This document shows, piece after piece, positions 33,770-46,229 of a stretch of 64,000 nucleotides of DNA; within the stretch, counting starts at the first letter, position 1; every line of letters starts with the position of its first letter. Below the pieces are notes generated by a model, which did no database searches, was not told the DNA's origin, and worked only from the letters and a program-made list of their open reading frames with translations. The position numbers were made by a program, and so were the translations under genes. This stretch comes from Meloidogyne chitwoodi. Its lineage: Eukaryota > Nematoda > Chromadorea > Rhabditida > Meloidogynidae. The DNA lies in contig JACZZP010000003.1 in NCBI GenBank assembly GCA_015183035.1, positions 1,798,001 to 1,862,000 on the forward strand, read 5' to 3'.

Positions 33770-34631
33770 ATTTTTTTTAGATTTTATTTTTAATTTTTTG
33801 AGACTTTTTGTTTTATTTTACATAAAAACGAAAGTGATATAATTAAAAAAAAATTATTTATTTTAGCAGAAAATTTGAAACAGATATAATTAAATATTTT
33901 TGCCATTAATAAAAAATAAATATTTTATATCCTCAATGTCACTACAGATTTTTAAATGTGATCTTTTTTTTATTTTTTAAATATAAAGAATATTTTTAAT
34001 AAACAAAGATCACATTTATTTATTTTTTTTTAATTTTGATTTCTTTAAAAAACGTCGCACAATGTATAAATTTAAAAATTTGTGATTATTCTCTTTTTTT
34101 GTTGTTGTCTATTATCACTTCACTCAAAAATTAATTTTCTCTCAATTTATGCATATTTAAATTTTATTAAAAAAAGTAAATGCCCCAATAGTCATTTTTT
34201 GAGTAAAAATATTTTTGTATTTAAATATTTTTCTTTAAATTTTGTCAAAAAATATTTTCTAAATTTTTGTATTACTGGTTGGTTTTTCCCCTATAAGAAT
34301 CTCTTTATTAAAAAAAATATTTAAAAAAATCTTCCTTCAATACAATTTTTTTAATCTTTTCATTCTTTTTATATAAAATTGAATTATTTAATCTTTTTTT
34401 ATAATTTTCAGTTTTTTAAATGACCGGAAATTTATTTTTCTAAATTCTTCAATTTAAGCATTAATTGTTATTTAAATTTTCTTTCCTCTTTTTTTTTAAA
34501 GTTTTTATCATAAACAGATATGTGAATTGTTAATATTTAATTTTCTGTCCATATAATTCGAATAAAATTAATTTAACAATTTTAAATTAATTATTAAATA
34601 ATTATTTTTAAAGTTTTGTAATAAATAAATT
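33770..34631. other. Convergent intergenic region, AT-rich
   Basis: 862 bp between the SLC66A2 stop and the DHODH stop. An 80-codon frame at 34082-34324 is Phe/Lys/Asn-rich and looks like translated spacer. No RNA gene or repeat recognised. Confidence 0.45.
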
Positions 34632-36259
34632 TTAAAATCTTTTTTTGTCAATTCCAATAGCATCCTTAACATTAATAAAACCATCTTTTTTAAGTAAATC
34701 AGCTAATTCTCTTTTAACACGACCAACTATTGGAAATCCTTGATAAACTAATGCTGTATAAAGTTGAACACCTGAAGCACCTGCACGTATTTTTTCATAA
34801 GCATCTGCTCCTGAGGATATACCACCACAACATAAAATTAATAAAAAATAAAATTTATCTTTAAAAAAAATTTTAAAAAATACCAATAATTGGAATTTTT
34901 CCTTGTGTCAAATTAAACATTTTTGAGACACATTTTGTGCTTAATTCACGTAATGGTGTTCCAGAAAGACCACCATAAGGAAGATCTTTTGATAATATTC
35001 CATTTAATGATTCTGGACGACTAATTGTTGTATTTGTAATAATAAGTCCATCTACTCCATAATAAGGGTTAACACAAACCTTAAATAAATTAAATTTAAA
35101 AAAAAATTAAAATTATTTCAAAAACCTCAGAAATATGTTTCATTTCCTCATCCTTAAGGTCTGGAGAAATTTTGATAAATAATTTAGGTATTCTCCCATT
35201 TTCATTATTTTTTACTACTTTAAGAGCATTTTTAATACCAGAAAGAAGCTTAACTTTAAATATATTAAATTTAAAAAATAAAAATTAAAAAAAACCTTAA
35301 TTAATTCATTTTTAGCTTGATATTCTCTAAGTCCAGGTGTATTAGGTGAAGATATATTAATTACTAAATAATCACAATATTGAGAAAAATGTTGAATTCC
35401 AATTTCAAAATCATGAATAGATTCTTTTGTTTCTTTATTTTTACCTAAAGAATATAATTTAATTAAATAATATAAATTAAATTAAAAAAAAACCAATATT
35501 AACTCCAAGTGCAATTGGCGAATGTGGATTATAAACTATTTAAAAAATACAAATATTTTTCTTTAAATAAATTTAAAATTAATACCATTTTTTAATCTAG
35601 TAGCAACAGCACCAACTCCTTCACTATTAAAGCCATAAGAATTAATTACAGCCTATAATTTTTTAAATAAAAAAAAATAATAAAAAAACCTCTTCGTTAG
35701 AATATCTAAATAATCTTTTCTTTGGATTACCAGGTTGTGGTAAAGGAGTAACTGAACCAATTTCTATAAAAGAAAAACCACTTTTTCTAAGACCATCTAT
35801 TGCCTTTCCATCTTTGTCAAATCCAGCAGCTAATCCTTTAAAAAACAATTTTTTAATATTTAAATTAATTTATTTACCAATAGGACTGTCCAATTCTTTA
35901 CCAAATAGTGAGCATTTTAATTCTTTATAATTTTTTAAACATTCACGCGAACCCATCAAAGCTCCATAACTCGCTAAAAAGACTCCTAATTGATGAGCAC
36001 TTTCAGGTTCAAAAAAGCGATGGACGGTAGGCATTACCTTAAAATATATTATTTAAAATTTTAAAATATAAAAAGTAACCCAATTTTTATAAAATAATTC
36101 ATTTCCATTTATTAATTCAAAAGCACAAAATAAACATCCAGAACTAGCAAAAACAATAGCAGTAGAACGTGTCTAAACTTATTTAAATTTACTATGTTAA
36201 AAAATTTAATTATTTACCATATAACCAGGTGGGAGATTTGGAAATAAACGAAGAGCCAT
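34632..36259 (-). CDS. Dihydroorotate dehydrogenase (quinone), class 2, mitochondrial
   Basis: Oxidises dihydroorotate to orotate with ubiquinone, the fourth step of pyrimidine synthesis, at the inner mitochondrial membrane. The ATG at 36257-36259 gives [14 protein letters not shown], then a membrane-anchor-like [18 protein letters not shown]. The quinone-site helices follow ([19 protein letters not shown]). The barrel reads [61 protein letters not shown] (the active-site Ser of class 2), [58 protein letters not shown] and [11 protein letters not shown]. The stop is at 34632. About ten exons. The start codon is a single nucleotide after the stop of the COMM-domain mini-gene. Confidence 0.93.
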
Positions 36260-36260
36260 T

Positions 36261-36543
36261 TTATTTTTGTAAAAGGTTTAGTTGGTCAAGAAAATCACGG
36301 GCCTAAAGATTTTAATTTAAAAGAATATTAATTAATAATTTAAATTTTAACCTCTTTAGATGTAAATTCAAATACAAATAAACGTTTGTCAGTTGAAAAG
36401 GAAAGTTGAATTAGTGGAGTGAAATTCTGAGGTTGTGTATCTACTACAGAAACGAGCTGAAAAAAATTGTTTAAAATCAAAGAAATCAACTAAAAATAAA
36501 CTTTTGCGGTAACTTCAATTTTTTTAATAAAGTGATTTTGCAT
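36261..36543 (-). CDS. COMM-domain mini-protein (COMMD6/10-like), about 62 residues
   Basis: Too short for simple ORF finding but clean in three exons. The ATG at 36541-36543 gives MQNHFIKKIEVTAK, then LVSVVDTQPQNFTPLIQLSF, STDKRLFVFEFTSKE, and ARDFLDQLNLLQK with a TAA at 36261-36263. It matches the COMM fold pattern (paired strands, then xFExxxxExxxFxxxLxxxQ), most like the COMMD10 end VEFSHKELFDFYNKLETIQ. COMM-only proteins such as COMMD6 are known, and COMMD proteins form the CCC complex of endosomal recycling. The usual Trp is absent, so the call is moderate. A TTATTTTAG acceptor lies six bases before the ATG and could serve trans-splicing or an unseen upstream exon. The gene sits between snx-17 and DHODH on the same strand. 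Confidence 0.6.
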
Positions 36544-36832
36544 TAAAATCTAAAATAATTTTTGTAAATAAAAAAATATAAATTAACAAACAAATTTAAA
36601 TAATTATTTTTTAAATTATAAATAAAAAAATTTTTAAAAATAAAAATATTTATTAATATTATTATGCAAAAATAATAAATAACAAATGCGAGATTAAGGG
36701 AATACTTTCAATAAATTACAAAAAATATTTAAAATTAAATATATTTTTTAAACAAAATTTAAAAATATCACAACTCTATAATTATTATAAATGCAAATGG
36801 AAACTAGAAAAAAATAAAATAAAAATTATATT

Positions 36833-38856
36833 TCACAAATCTTCGTCACCAATATTTTCAAAACTTTCATTTTCCATAAAAGGCATTTGATAAGATATTA
36901 ATTTTATAACAAAATTTCCATAACCATTTAGCATTATTTCTCCTTCTATTCCATTAGAGACAGAGGAACCACCAGCTGATTTAATGCTTAATTGGTCTGA
37001 CAAAATTGAATTGGCTTTTGATGCTTCCAAAGATTCGGCAGCACGTAAAGAAATATTATCATCAAATTTATATGATGGAGACTTTAAAATTTGTTTTAAT
37101 TTTATTAAAAAAAACTTAAAGAATATACTGTTGATCCTTCACGAGACCGCAAAATTTCATCAGCAATTGATTGCAAAAATAAAGAAAGTAAAACAGCATT
37201 TGTTGATTCCATTTCTAATGTAAAAAGTGAAAATTCATCTTTACGAACTAAATATTCTAATTGAAATGTCATCATTGAGGTATTATTTAATAATTGATTA
37301 TTTTGCTGTAAGGGAGTGTCTAAATGAGATACTCTCCAAATGCGAATTCTTTTTGATAATAATTTACATGTAAGGATTGACTAAATAAATTATTATTGTT
37401 AAAATAAAAGATATAAAAATACCTCATTATCTTCCAAATACTTATATTCAAGTAATAATTGTCTTCTTCCAACTTTCAGTTCACAAAGCGTTGTTTCTCC
37501 TTTTGAAGTGAGTTCAGCCCTAACTGGTGCTAACCACTCGTAGCCATAACCAACTTGTAAATGACAGAGACGAACAAACTATTTTAATAAAAAACGTAAA
37601 TATTCCCAAAATAAATTATGTATATCAAAAAACCTGCTTAAATTCTCCAAACTCTTGTAGTGATGTAAGTTTACTTTTTACATCAAAAGGAACTTGTAAA
37701 AGTCCTTTTTGAATATCATTTAAGGCCTAAAATTACTTTTTATATTTTTTTTTAAATTATACCTGTAAGTAAAGAATTTTTAATGATCCAGGATCGTCTA
37801 ATAAAGGTTCTTCAAGAGACGGATCCCAAGAAACTCGACGAATAAGTATTTTATGTTGAAATGATTGTTCTTTTGATTGATTAGCAAGTTGTTGAGAAAT
37901 AAAAGGGGATTCAAAATTTTTAAGCCAACGAACACATAAAAATATTAAAAAAATAATAATTTAAAATTTGCTTAAATTTAAAGAAAAATCTAAAAATTTA
38001 AAAATACAAAGCATATTGAAGCGAGTAGATGAAGAACTTGCACTATTTGATGGATTCTCACCAACATCATCACATACTTCTGGTCTATAATGAGCAAGAA
38101 AAAGACCAAAGTATTTAATATTTCTTTCATTCATAACTATTACTCGACAAAGTTTCTGCGAATATATTGAATAATTTATTTTCCTTTTTTTAAATTAACT
38201 AACCAACATAACACAATCTGTTGAATCATCAGCACAACATTCAATATATACAGGTCTTCCATCAGGAAGTAATATTTCAAGCTTAACAACTCGACTAATA
38301 GATGCAGAAAATGATCTAACTTGAAACTCGAGAAATGCATTTTCTACAATTGCATGTTTAGCAACATCAGAGCTAGCAATTACTAAAATTTTTTTACAAA
38401 TATTAATGCAGTCTATTAACGCAAAATATTAAAATTTTATAAATATCACCATTTTTTGTCATTTATAAAATCGAAAATCAAGTTAAAATGTCAATAAAAA
38501 CATTTACAGAAAATAAAAATTTATCAAATTTTTTTGCTGTTTAAAAACCTAACCTCCTTGTAAATACTTAGAAAGAGCTTCTCTTCTTTCATTTAAAGAT
38601 TTGCTGTCTAATTTCCAAATCTTCTTGGGAGGAAATTCAGGTGTTTCTAAACGATGTCCAAAAGTTTCTACTAGTTTTTCATGGAGAGTATAAAGAAAAT
38701 TATAACGAACACTTGCGTGAAAAGCTCCATTTACATGAATATCATAAACCTTTTAATTATTTATTTTAATTAATCGAAAAAATTTACGGTGTATTTGTTG
38801 AAAGGATCATCAGGCTCTGTATGTGTACGAGTAGAGGGAATTGAAATGTGAATCAT
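36833..38856 (-). CDS. snx-17: Sorting nexin 17 (PX-FERM)
   Basis: Endosomal cargo adaptor that binds NPxY cargo and Retriever for recycling. The ATG at 38854-38856 gives MIHISIPSTRTHTEPDDPFN. The PX domain follows: YTVYDIHVNGAFHASVRYNF, LYTLHEKLVETFGHRLETPE, FPPKKIWKL, LNERREALSKYLQG. The FERM-like module has EVLL-type VKLEILLPDGRP, RNIKYFGLFLAHYRPEVCDD, and RILIRRVSWDPSLEEPLLDD around 37855-37780. The C-terminus ENESFENIGDEDL corresponds to the conserved SNX17 tail FEGIGDEDL, whose last residues dock Retriever. The stop is at 36833-36835. About ten exons. Spacing to the COMM mini-gene is about 290 bp. Confidence 0.92.
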
Positions 38857-39028
38857 ATGAAAAATGAGTATTTATTCAGTAGTTACAAAAAATTGTAACT
38901 GCAAATTAAATACAAGTAAGGCATTGGAGGCTAAAAAATGACAAGACTTTAAAGTACCTTCACAAAATTAGAAAAAAATTAAATCAAAATGCCAATAAAG
39001 GTGTAATGAAAAATTAAAATCGTGACAC
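38857..39028. other. Upstream region of snx-17
   Basis: AT-rich, bounded by the foldback element. No promoter motif recognised. Confidence 0.3.
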
Positions 39029-39855
39029 GACAATTGTACAGTGGGACAATTGTACAGTGGATAATTGTACAGAAGACAATTGTACAGAGGACAATTGTAC
39101 AGTGAATGGTGGTTAAGTGGTTTAGTTTCAATGGAAAATTAAATAATACATACAATAAAGAATAATTAAATTTTATAAAACTATTAAATTAAAAATATGA
39201 ATTTCATTTTCGGCACTTTTGAAGATTAAGAGGTAATTCTGCGGACTTTTTCTGCGGACAAATACATATTATTTTATATATTTTTGGTATATTTGATTTT
39301 TTCCTAAGGCAATATGGGTATACATAGACTTTATTCACACAAATAAGAATCATGATTGACAATTTGTAAAATTAAATGAAAAAACAAGCTTGACTTTAAA
39401 ACGTTGTCTCCAAACAAATTCATGAATGTAGCTTTCAAGTTTTGTTTTTGCAGTTCCAAATTCAGCTTTGTGTGAATCATTTTTATGAATAATTAATTAA
39501 AAAATGTAAATGACAAGGTAAAAAATTATTTTATGTATACTTTGTTAACCTATATACATTCATCTTACCTTAAGGCAAAAATCAAATCAAATATACCAAA
39601 AATATATAAAATAATATGTATTTGTCCGCAGAAAAAGTCCGCAGAATTACCTCTTAATCTTCAAAAAGTGCCGAAAATGAAATTCATATTTTTAATTTAA
39701 TAGTTTTATAAAATTTAATTATTCTTTATTGTATGTATTATTTAATTTTCCATTGAAACTAAACCACTTAACCACCATTCACTGTACAATTGTCCTCTGT
39801 ACAATTGTCTTCTGTACAATTATCCACTGTACAATTGTCCCACTGTACAATTGTC
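39029..39855. mobile_element. Foldback element with about 290-bp inverted arms and iterated ACAATTGTACAG ends
   Basis: Left arm about 39029-39320 and right arm about 39565-39855 are near-perfect inverted copies around a roughly 245-bp centre. Each outer end holds five tandem 12-16 bp units of the type ACAATTGTACAGTGG, some reading ATAATTGTACAG or ending AGAAG. Every unit contains the palindromes CAATTG and TGTACA. Further in, both arms carry GAATTTCATTTTCGGCACTT, TCTGCGGACTTTTTCTGCGG and GGTATATTTGATTT. No transposase frame is present and no target duplication is obvious. Confidence 0.9.
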
Positions 39856-40375
39856 CTAGCGCCTTTAAAATTAAGAAAATTTCCAGAAACGAGAAATTTG
39901 ACTTTCTGATGTTAAAGTAAATGAAGGGCTAATGCTTTGACTAAAGAAAATTAATCAAAATAAATGAAGAAAAATAAACAAAGGAGAAAATATCAGATAA
40001 AATAATTTTATATTATTTACTCTGAATTGTCCTCTCTTTTAAGCCTACTTTGAAATGACTTTTTCTGGAAGTAAAGAGTTTAGGGTAAAAACTTAAATGA
40101 AAGGTTTTTTCTATAGGGATTAGCTTAAAACTATAATAAATAAACAAAAAAAGCTTTTAACAAGTTTATATTTACATCATTAAACATACAAATACATTAT
40201 ATATACAAGTGAAAAAACAACAATAGAAAATATTCATAGGACAAATAAATATATTATATATATGTATATAGGGGAACAAAAAAGAAAAGGGAAAAGATAT
40301 ATCACATTACATCAGGAACCTAAGGAATTCAATTTGGCACATATTGGCACATCTATCATCGTCCTTCATTCACCT
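39856..40375. other. Intergenic, nothing recognised
   Basis: 520 bp downstream of the ubiquitin fusion gene, including its probable 3' UTR. No gene was seen. Confidence 0.45.
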
Positions 40376-41073
<698 letters not shown>

Positions 41074-41098
41074 TTATTCCTTCAAAAAAGTACTTAGC

Positions 41099-41105
41099 TT
41101 TTATA
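41099..41105 (-). promoter_or_regulatory. TATA box of the ubiquitin fusion gene
   Basis: CTATAAAAGCT on the minus strand, about 90 nt before the ATG, with a C/A-rich leader between (AACAACTTACTCAACAACTT). It suits a strongly expressed gene. Confidence 0.6.
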
Positions 41106-41177
41106 GTTTTCTTTATCATTTGTTGTAGAGGTAAAGGTAAAATATTAGTACTATATAAACCGGCAGGTTTATGATAG

Positions 41178-41245
41178 TATAAAAGCCAGTAATTCGCAAT
41201 TCAAATTGGAATTTACTAGGAGGACTTTGGCTAGTCCTCCTTTTC
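41178..41245 (+). ncRNA. Candidate small RNA unit: TATA box plus perfect 9-bp hairpin and T-run
   Basis: TATAAAA at 41178-41184 is followed at 41218-41241 by AGGAGGACT, a 6-nt loop (TTGGCT) and AGTCCTCCT, then TTTT. The geometry could fit a small transcript, or the hairpin may be a chance or mobile-element relic. No known RNA family recognised. Confidence 0.25.
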
Positions 41246-41433
41246 CCATCATCAATACAAAGTCTAATGACTGACCTAAGTCCTTTCCTTCACTATCGTT
41301 GTTACTATCTACATTAAAGATAAAGAGATATTGATAATCTGTTAATATTCTTCATCCTTATTTGTTTTTAGTTACGTCAATTATAAAATCCATTAGGGAG
41401 GAACATTTAGTTGATTAATGATTAAATTATTTG

Positions 41434-41887
41434 CTCTCTTAGGCAATCCTTAACAATTGGGGCTCCACCTCAAATATTCGCAGTGGCATAGTAAAAATGT
41501 GTTTTTAGGGGTTATCGAGGTCGCTGATTACGAATTTGATCTTATCACAAATCCTTATCATTTTATCACTAATTTTAAAAATCAAAGATTTTATCATGGA
41601 TACTTTCCAAATTACTCTGCTTATTAATAAAAAAGAATCTGCCATTAAATTTTTACAACAACGTAACATTTTACATTGTACCCCCACTATGCCCAGCATG
41701 TAATCAGCAAATGAGCGAAAATCTTGATAAAATCTTTGATTTTTAAAATTAGTGATAAAATGATAAGGATTTGTGATAAGATCAAATTCGTAATCAGCGA
41801 CCTCGATAACCCCTAAAAACACATTTTTACTATGCCACTGCGAATATTTGAGGTGGAGCCCCAATTGTTAAGGATTGCCCTCTCTTA
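41434..41887. mobile_element. MITE (41442-41879) with 8-bp target-site duplication
   Basis: Flanked by CTCTCTTA at 41434-41441 and again at 41880-41887. Arms of about 155 bp are inverted copies beginning GGCAATCCTTAACAATTGGG, then CTCCACCTCAAATATTCGCA and further conserved sequence. The roughly 130-bp centre has no transposase. The 8-bp duplication fits hAT, P or Merlin-type elements. The 119-codon frame at 41505-41864 is translated repeat and not a gene. Confidence 0.92.
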
Positions 41888-42083
41888 GCAAAAGTCAGGC
41901 AGAGCAATCTATCCAATCCCTCCTACCAAACTATTATAATTTCTTTTTTAGATAGGGACGAGCATTTTATTATTTTTTTGCTTAAATTCGTTTCTTATTT
42001 TTTCAAAATTTCAATTTCACAATTTGCAGTTTGATATAAATATATTTATTTATTAACATATTAAAAAAACTTTAATTAATTTT

Positions 42084-44575
42084 TTAATCTTTTTTAAAAA
42101 AATTAAATATTTCTTCATTTTTATTTAAATTCTTATAACGAAAATCTAATGAAGGAAATGTGCATAAACGTGCCAAAGAAATATCTGGATTATTTGTAGA
42201 AGGCACAGTTTCTGATTTACGTAATATTTGATTATTAAAATAATAATTATTATTTTCTGAAGATAATTTATCTTCTTTTTCTTCATTATTATTATCAGAA
42301 TTAATAAATTCCTTTTAAAATATTAAATATTTTATTTTTCTTTTAAATAAAAAAAGAATTACTTCAAATCTAACAGAAAGTCTTTCTGGAGGTAATGGAG
42401 GTGTTCTTTCTGGTGGTTGTTGACTAAAACTTGTTAATGTACGTAAAGTTGAACGAGCTGAATTTTTTCTGTTTAAAAATTCTGATTTTGAATGTTTCTC
42501 TGTTGATGAATTATAAGAAGAACCACCACCACGTAAACTACTTTTAAGGCGTTTTTGAACTTGTAAAAGGCTTATTACACTAAATTTTCTTAAACGACGG
42601 TCATCTGCATCTACCCATTCTTTTTTAATTATTTTTTAAATAAATAAATAATTAAATTTTTGAAAATAAAAAGAAAACCTGGAAATTGACCATCTCTAAG
42701 AAATAAAGGAACTAATTCTGGTGGCCAAATTCCATCCATTATCTAAAAATTATTTTTAAATTTATTTAATAAATTAATTTATTAAATATTTATTTTAATT
42801 AATTAATTAACCATATGTGTTTGAGGTATTCTATTAAGACGACCTTCTTTTACTTGAATAGCATTCTTAAATAAATAATTTAAATATTTTTAAATTACTT
42901 AAAAATTACCGAAATTAATTTTTCCAAATCTAAGTCACATAAAACTGTTGGTTCTAAACCAATATTTTGTCCTAATGCTACTAATAATTCTCTGACACGT
43001 AAACTTAAATAAAATTAATTTAATAATTTAAAAATTAATTTTACTGTTTAGCTCCAAACCAAATTTTAATACTTGCAATATTTTTAATTTTACGACCAAA
43101 ATAATAAAGTTTTTTAACATAAGTAGATCCAATATCTTTTTTTTTAATTTAATTAAATTATTTAAAAAAATAAAATAAATATTTTAAATATTTATTTTAG
43201 TTTTTATAAGGTAAATATTTAATTTAAATTAATTAAAAATAAACCTAAAGCAATTGTAGAAATAGCTAAGCCAAAACAAATATAAATAATTACTAAAGGT
43301 AAATATATTGAACTTTAAATAAAATAAAATATTAATTAAATTTTAAATTAAAAAATACTTTGAAGGTATTAATTTTCCATATTCAATAGCTGTTAAACAA
43401 AGAAAAGAAAAATAAATTCCATTAAAAAAATCAACATTTTTATCTAACCAATTAATTAATAAAGCACCAATAAACTTTTAAAAATAATTAAATTAATTTA
43501 TTTTAATTTTATTTAATTATTTACCAAATAAAATAACATTAAAATAATTAAATTAATTGGTGATGTTTTATATTCTTTTTCATTATTTTCTTTTTTTAAT
43601 AATATTTGTTCTTCTTCTTCATTAATTATTTGAATATCACATTTTTCTGGTAATAAATTTGTTGAATTTTTTTTTGAATTTAAATTACTTTAAATAAAAT
43701 ATTAAAATTATTAATTTAATAAAAAACATTAAACTTTTTTTTAAAAATTTGTAAAGATGTTTTTCTTCTTCTCTTTTTATTAAATAATTTTAATTTATTC
43801 CAAAATTGTTTACGTAAATATTTTTCAAATTTTTGCAAATAACGACCAAAATTTGTAAAAATAATTACAGTAAAGGGAACACCAATAAAACCATAAATAA
43901 CAGTAAAAAGCTTTTTTTAATTAAAATAATTAAAATTAAATTAAAATATTTACTCTTCCCTCTGTTGTTCTAGGTTCTATTTTACCATAACCCAAAGTTG
44001 TTAAAATACCAAAACCAAAAAGTGCAGCATTTCTAATAGTTTTTTATTAAAATATTTTAATTAAATTATATTTAAATAAAAAATAAATAAATTAAATAAT
44101 TTTACTTTAAATTCCATTCCATTCTTTCATCACGTATTTGAGATAATACACAACCAACAACAATTCTATTAGCAATTAATTTAGCTATAATTAATTAATT
44201 AATTTAATTTTAATTTAATTTAAACCATTTAAAGATTTTATTTCTTTTTCATTATTTTCTTCTTCTTTTTCTAAATTATTTAAATTATTTTCTACACATT
44301 TTAATCTTTCATTAAATTCTAATTTTTTATTTATTTTCCAATTATTTTCTTCAAAATATAAAAATATATAACCACCAAATATTGAATAAAATAATAAAAA
44401 TAATAAACATGATAAATTAACAAATAATGGTTTTTTATAAAATATAAGACACTTAAAATAATTAAATTAAAATAATTAAATTTAAATAAATAAAACTAAC
44501 CGATAATTTATTATTTTCTTTTTTTTTATTATCTTCTTTTGTTAATAATATATTATTATTTAATAATAATACCAT
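42084..44575 (-). CDS. Two-pore-domain (TWK/K2P) potassium channel with altered second pore
   Basis: The ATG at 44573-44575 opens a short cytosolic N-terminus. TM1 follows (KPLFVNLSCLLFLLFYSIFG), then an extracellular Glu/Asn-rich cap. Pore 1 reads LFGFGILTTLGYGKIEP, and TM2 is LFTVIYGFIGVPFTVIIFTN. After a charged loop come TM3 (LIILMLFYLFIGALLI) and pore 2, FNGIYFSFLCLTAIEYGKLI, then TM4 VIIYICFGLAISTIALDIGS. In pore 2 the first filter Gly is Glu (GAA codon 43382-43384). A long C-terminal tail contains RELLVALGQNIGLEPTVLCD, WPPELVPLFLRDGQFP and DADDRRLRKFSVISLLQVQK, with the stop at 42084. About twelve small exons. The topology is convincing for a TWK channel; I cannot name the orthologue. 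Confidence 0.88.
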
Positions 44576-45085
44576 TATTATTTATTTAAATATTAAAAAA
44601 AGAAAGAAAGAAAGACTTATTTAAAAATTAGTTTATTTATTTATTTATTTAAAAATGCCAAAAAAATATAAGAATCTCTTCTCTTTTTTCTTTCATCTTT
44701 TGCTACCAACAAAAATAAATAAAAAAAGAAAATTTATTTTTGTGTTAAAAAATAAATAACAAAAATACTACTACTACTACATATATTTTGTTTTCCTTGT
44801 TTTGCGTGATGGATGAAAATAAAATAAAAAACTTTTTTAGAAGAAAATATATTTTTTATTTATTTAAAATATATATAAATAATATTTTTATTTATAAATT
44901 GGAAACAATAAAAACCACCAAAAAGAGTTTAAAAAATAAATAATAAATTTTAAATATTTTTATTTTTTATTTATTTATTTGCCATTTAAATAATATTTAT
45001 TCTTTTATTTTTTATACAAAAAATAAACAATTTATTATTTTTATTTATTTTTTATTTAATTGAATATATATTTATTCTTAAATTT
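44576..45085. other. Intergenic, AT-rich with short GAAA tract
   Basis: Includes an AAAGAAAGAAAGAAAG microsatellite just upstream of the channel gene. No gene recognised. Confidence 0.45.
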
Positions 45086-45911
45086 TTATAAATTAATTGG
45101 TTGATAAGGAGCCAATTTAATTATTATTTGAGAAATATTTTGTGGAACAGAATTTAATAATTGCTAAAAAAATAAAAAAAATATATTTTAAATAAAATAT
45201 ATTTTTAAAAATAAATTTTACATTAATTTGTTCATTTTCTTCTTTTATTGTAATATTTGGATTACTTAAATTAAATTAAAATTAATTAATTTTTAAAAAT
45301 AAAAAAACTTTGTTATTTCTTTAATTTTATTGTCAATATTTTGTACTTCTAAAGATTCATTAGATATTAATTCTTTATGTTTATTATCCAGTATTTCTTT
45401 AGCTAAATAAAATCCTTCCTTCATTTGTTGATAACAAGACTTTTTTAAAATTAAAAAAATTAATTTATTTAAAAATAATTATTTTATTAAATAAATATAT
45501 CTTTTTAAAGAGAATTAAAATAATTATTTAATTTATTTAATTAAAATAATAATAATTAAAAATTACATAAAAATAATTAGTTTGTTTAATTGCCCAATCA
45601 TCCATTTGATTTATTAAATCTTTTTTTGTTAAACTTTCTCCATTTTTTAAAATTTCTTGAAGTTGCTTTAAAATTAAATAAAATTAAATTAATTAAATTA
45701 ATTAAATAAACTAATTGTTCTTCAATTGGTAATTCATTAATTAAATCTTTAATACTCATTTGATAACCATTTATATTTGACTAAATAATTTAAATAAAAT
45801 AATTAATTAATTAATTACCTCATCACAATTTAACATTTTACAAATTAAAAATAAAAAAAATAAAAATTTTAAAAATTTAATAAAAGAAAAATAAAATAAT
45901 TTAAAGAACAT
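45086..45911 (-). CDS. Small secreted protein, possibly SXP/RAL-2 (DUF148) family
   Basis: Six short exons from the ATG at 45909-45911. The N-terminus is a strong signal peptide (IKFLKFLFFLFLICKMLNCD). The mature part is helical and charged: MSIKDLINELPIEEQL, LQEILKNGESLTKKDLINQM, DDWAIKQTNYFYSCYQQMKE, GFYLAKEILDNKHKELISNE, then NPNITIKEENEQIN. It ends APYQPINL with the stop at 45086. The LTKxx...WA pattern after a short helix recalls the nematode-specific SXP/RAL-2 domain, which occurs in secreted and surface proteins of parasites. The similarity is weak and only pattern-based. About 165 residues, with one mature Cys in YSCYQQ. Confidence 0.55.
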
Positions 45912-46229
45912 TTTATTTAAAAATTAATTAAAAAATAAAATAAAAACAATTTATTTTATTTTTAAAATATATAAATTTATATTAAATAATAAAATAATTT
46001 TTTAAATTTATTTAAAAAGGACAGATATTTTTATTTTTTTTTTAAATAAAATAATTGGTCTTTTTTAAATCCGATTTTAAAAAATAAGAGAAAATAAAAT
46101 ATCATTTAATGATCATTTTATTTTTTAAAATATATTTTATAATATTTGTGAAAAAATAAATAAATAATTAAAATTCTAAAAAAACACACAGGGATGTGTT
46201 AAAATAAATTAAAAATAAATTAAATAATT
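45912..46229. other. Intergenic, AT-rich
   Basis: 318 bp between two minus-strand genes for secreted proteins. Nothing recognised. Confidence 0.4.

Noticed and set aside
39729..39920. 63-codon Cys/Thr-rich repeat ORF
   Set aside because: It is the tandem ACAATTGTACAG array of the foldback element read as protein.
41505..41864. 119-codon minus-strand ORF
   Set aside because: It spans the two inverted arms of the MITE at 41442-41879, so it is translated repeat sequence and not a gene.
44600..44620. GAAA microsatellite and AT tracts
   Set aside because: Ordinary low-complexity sequence for this composition; no sign of function.
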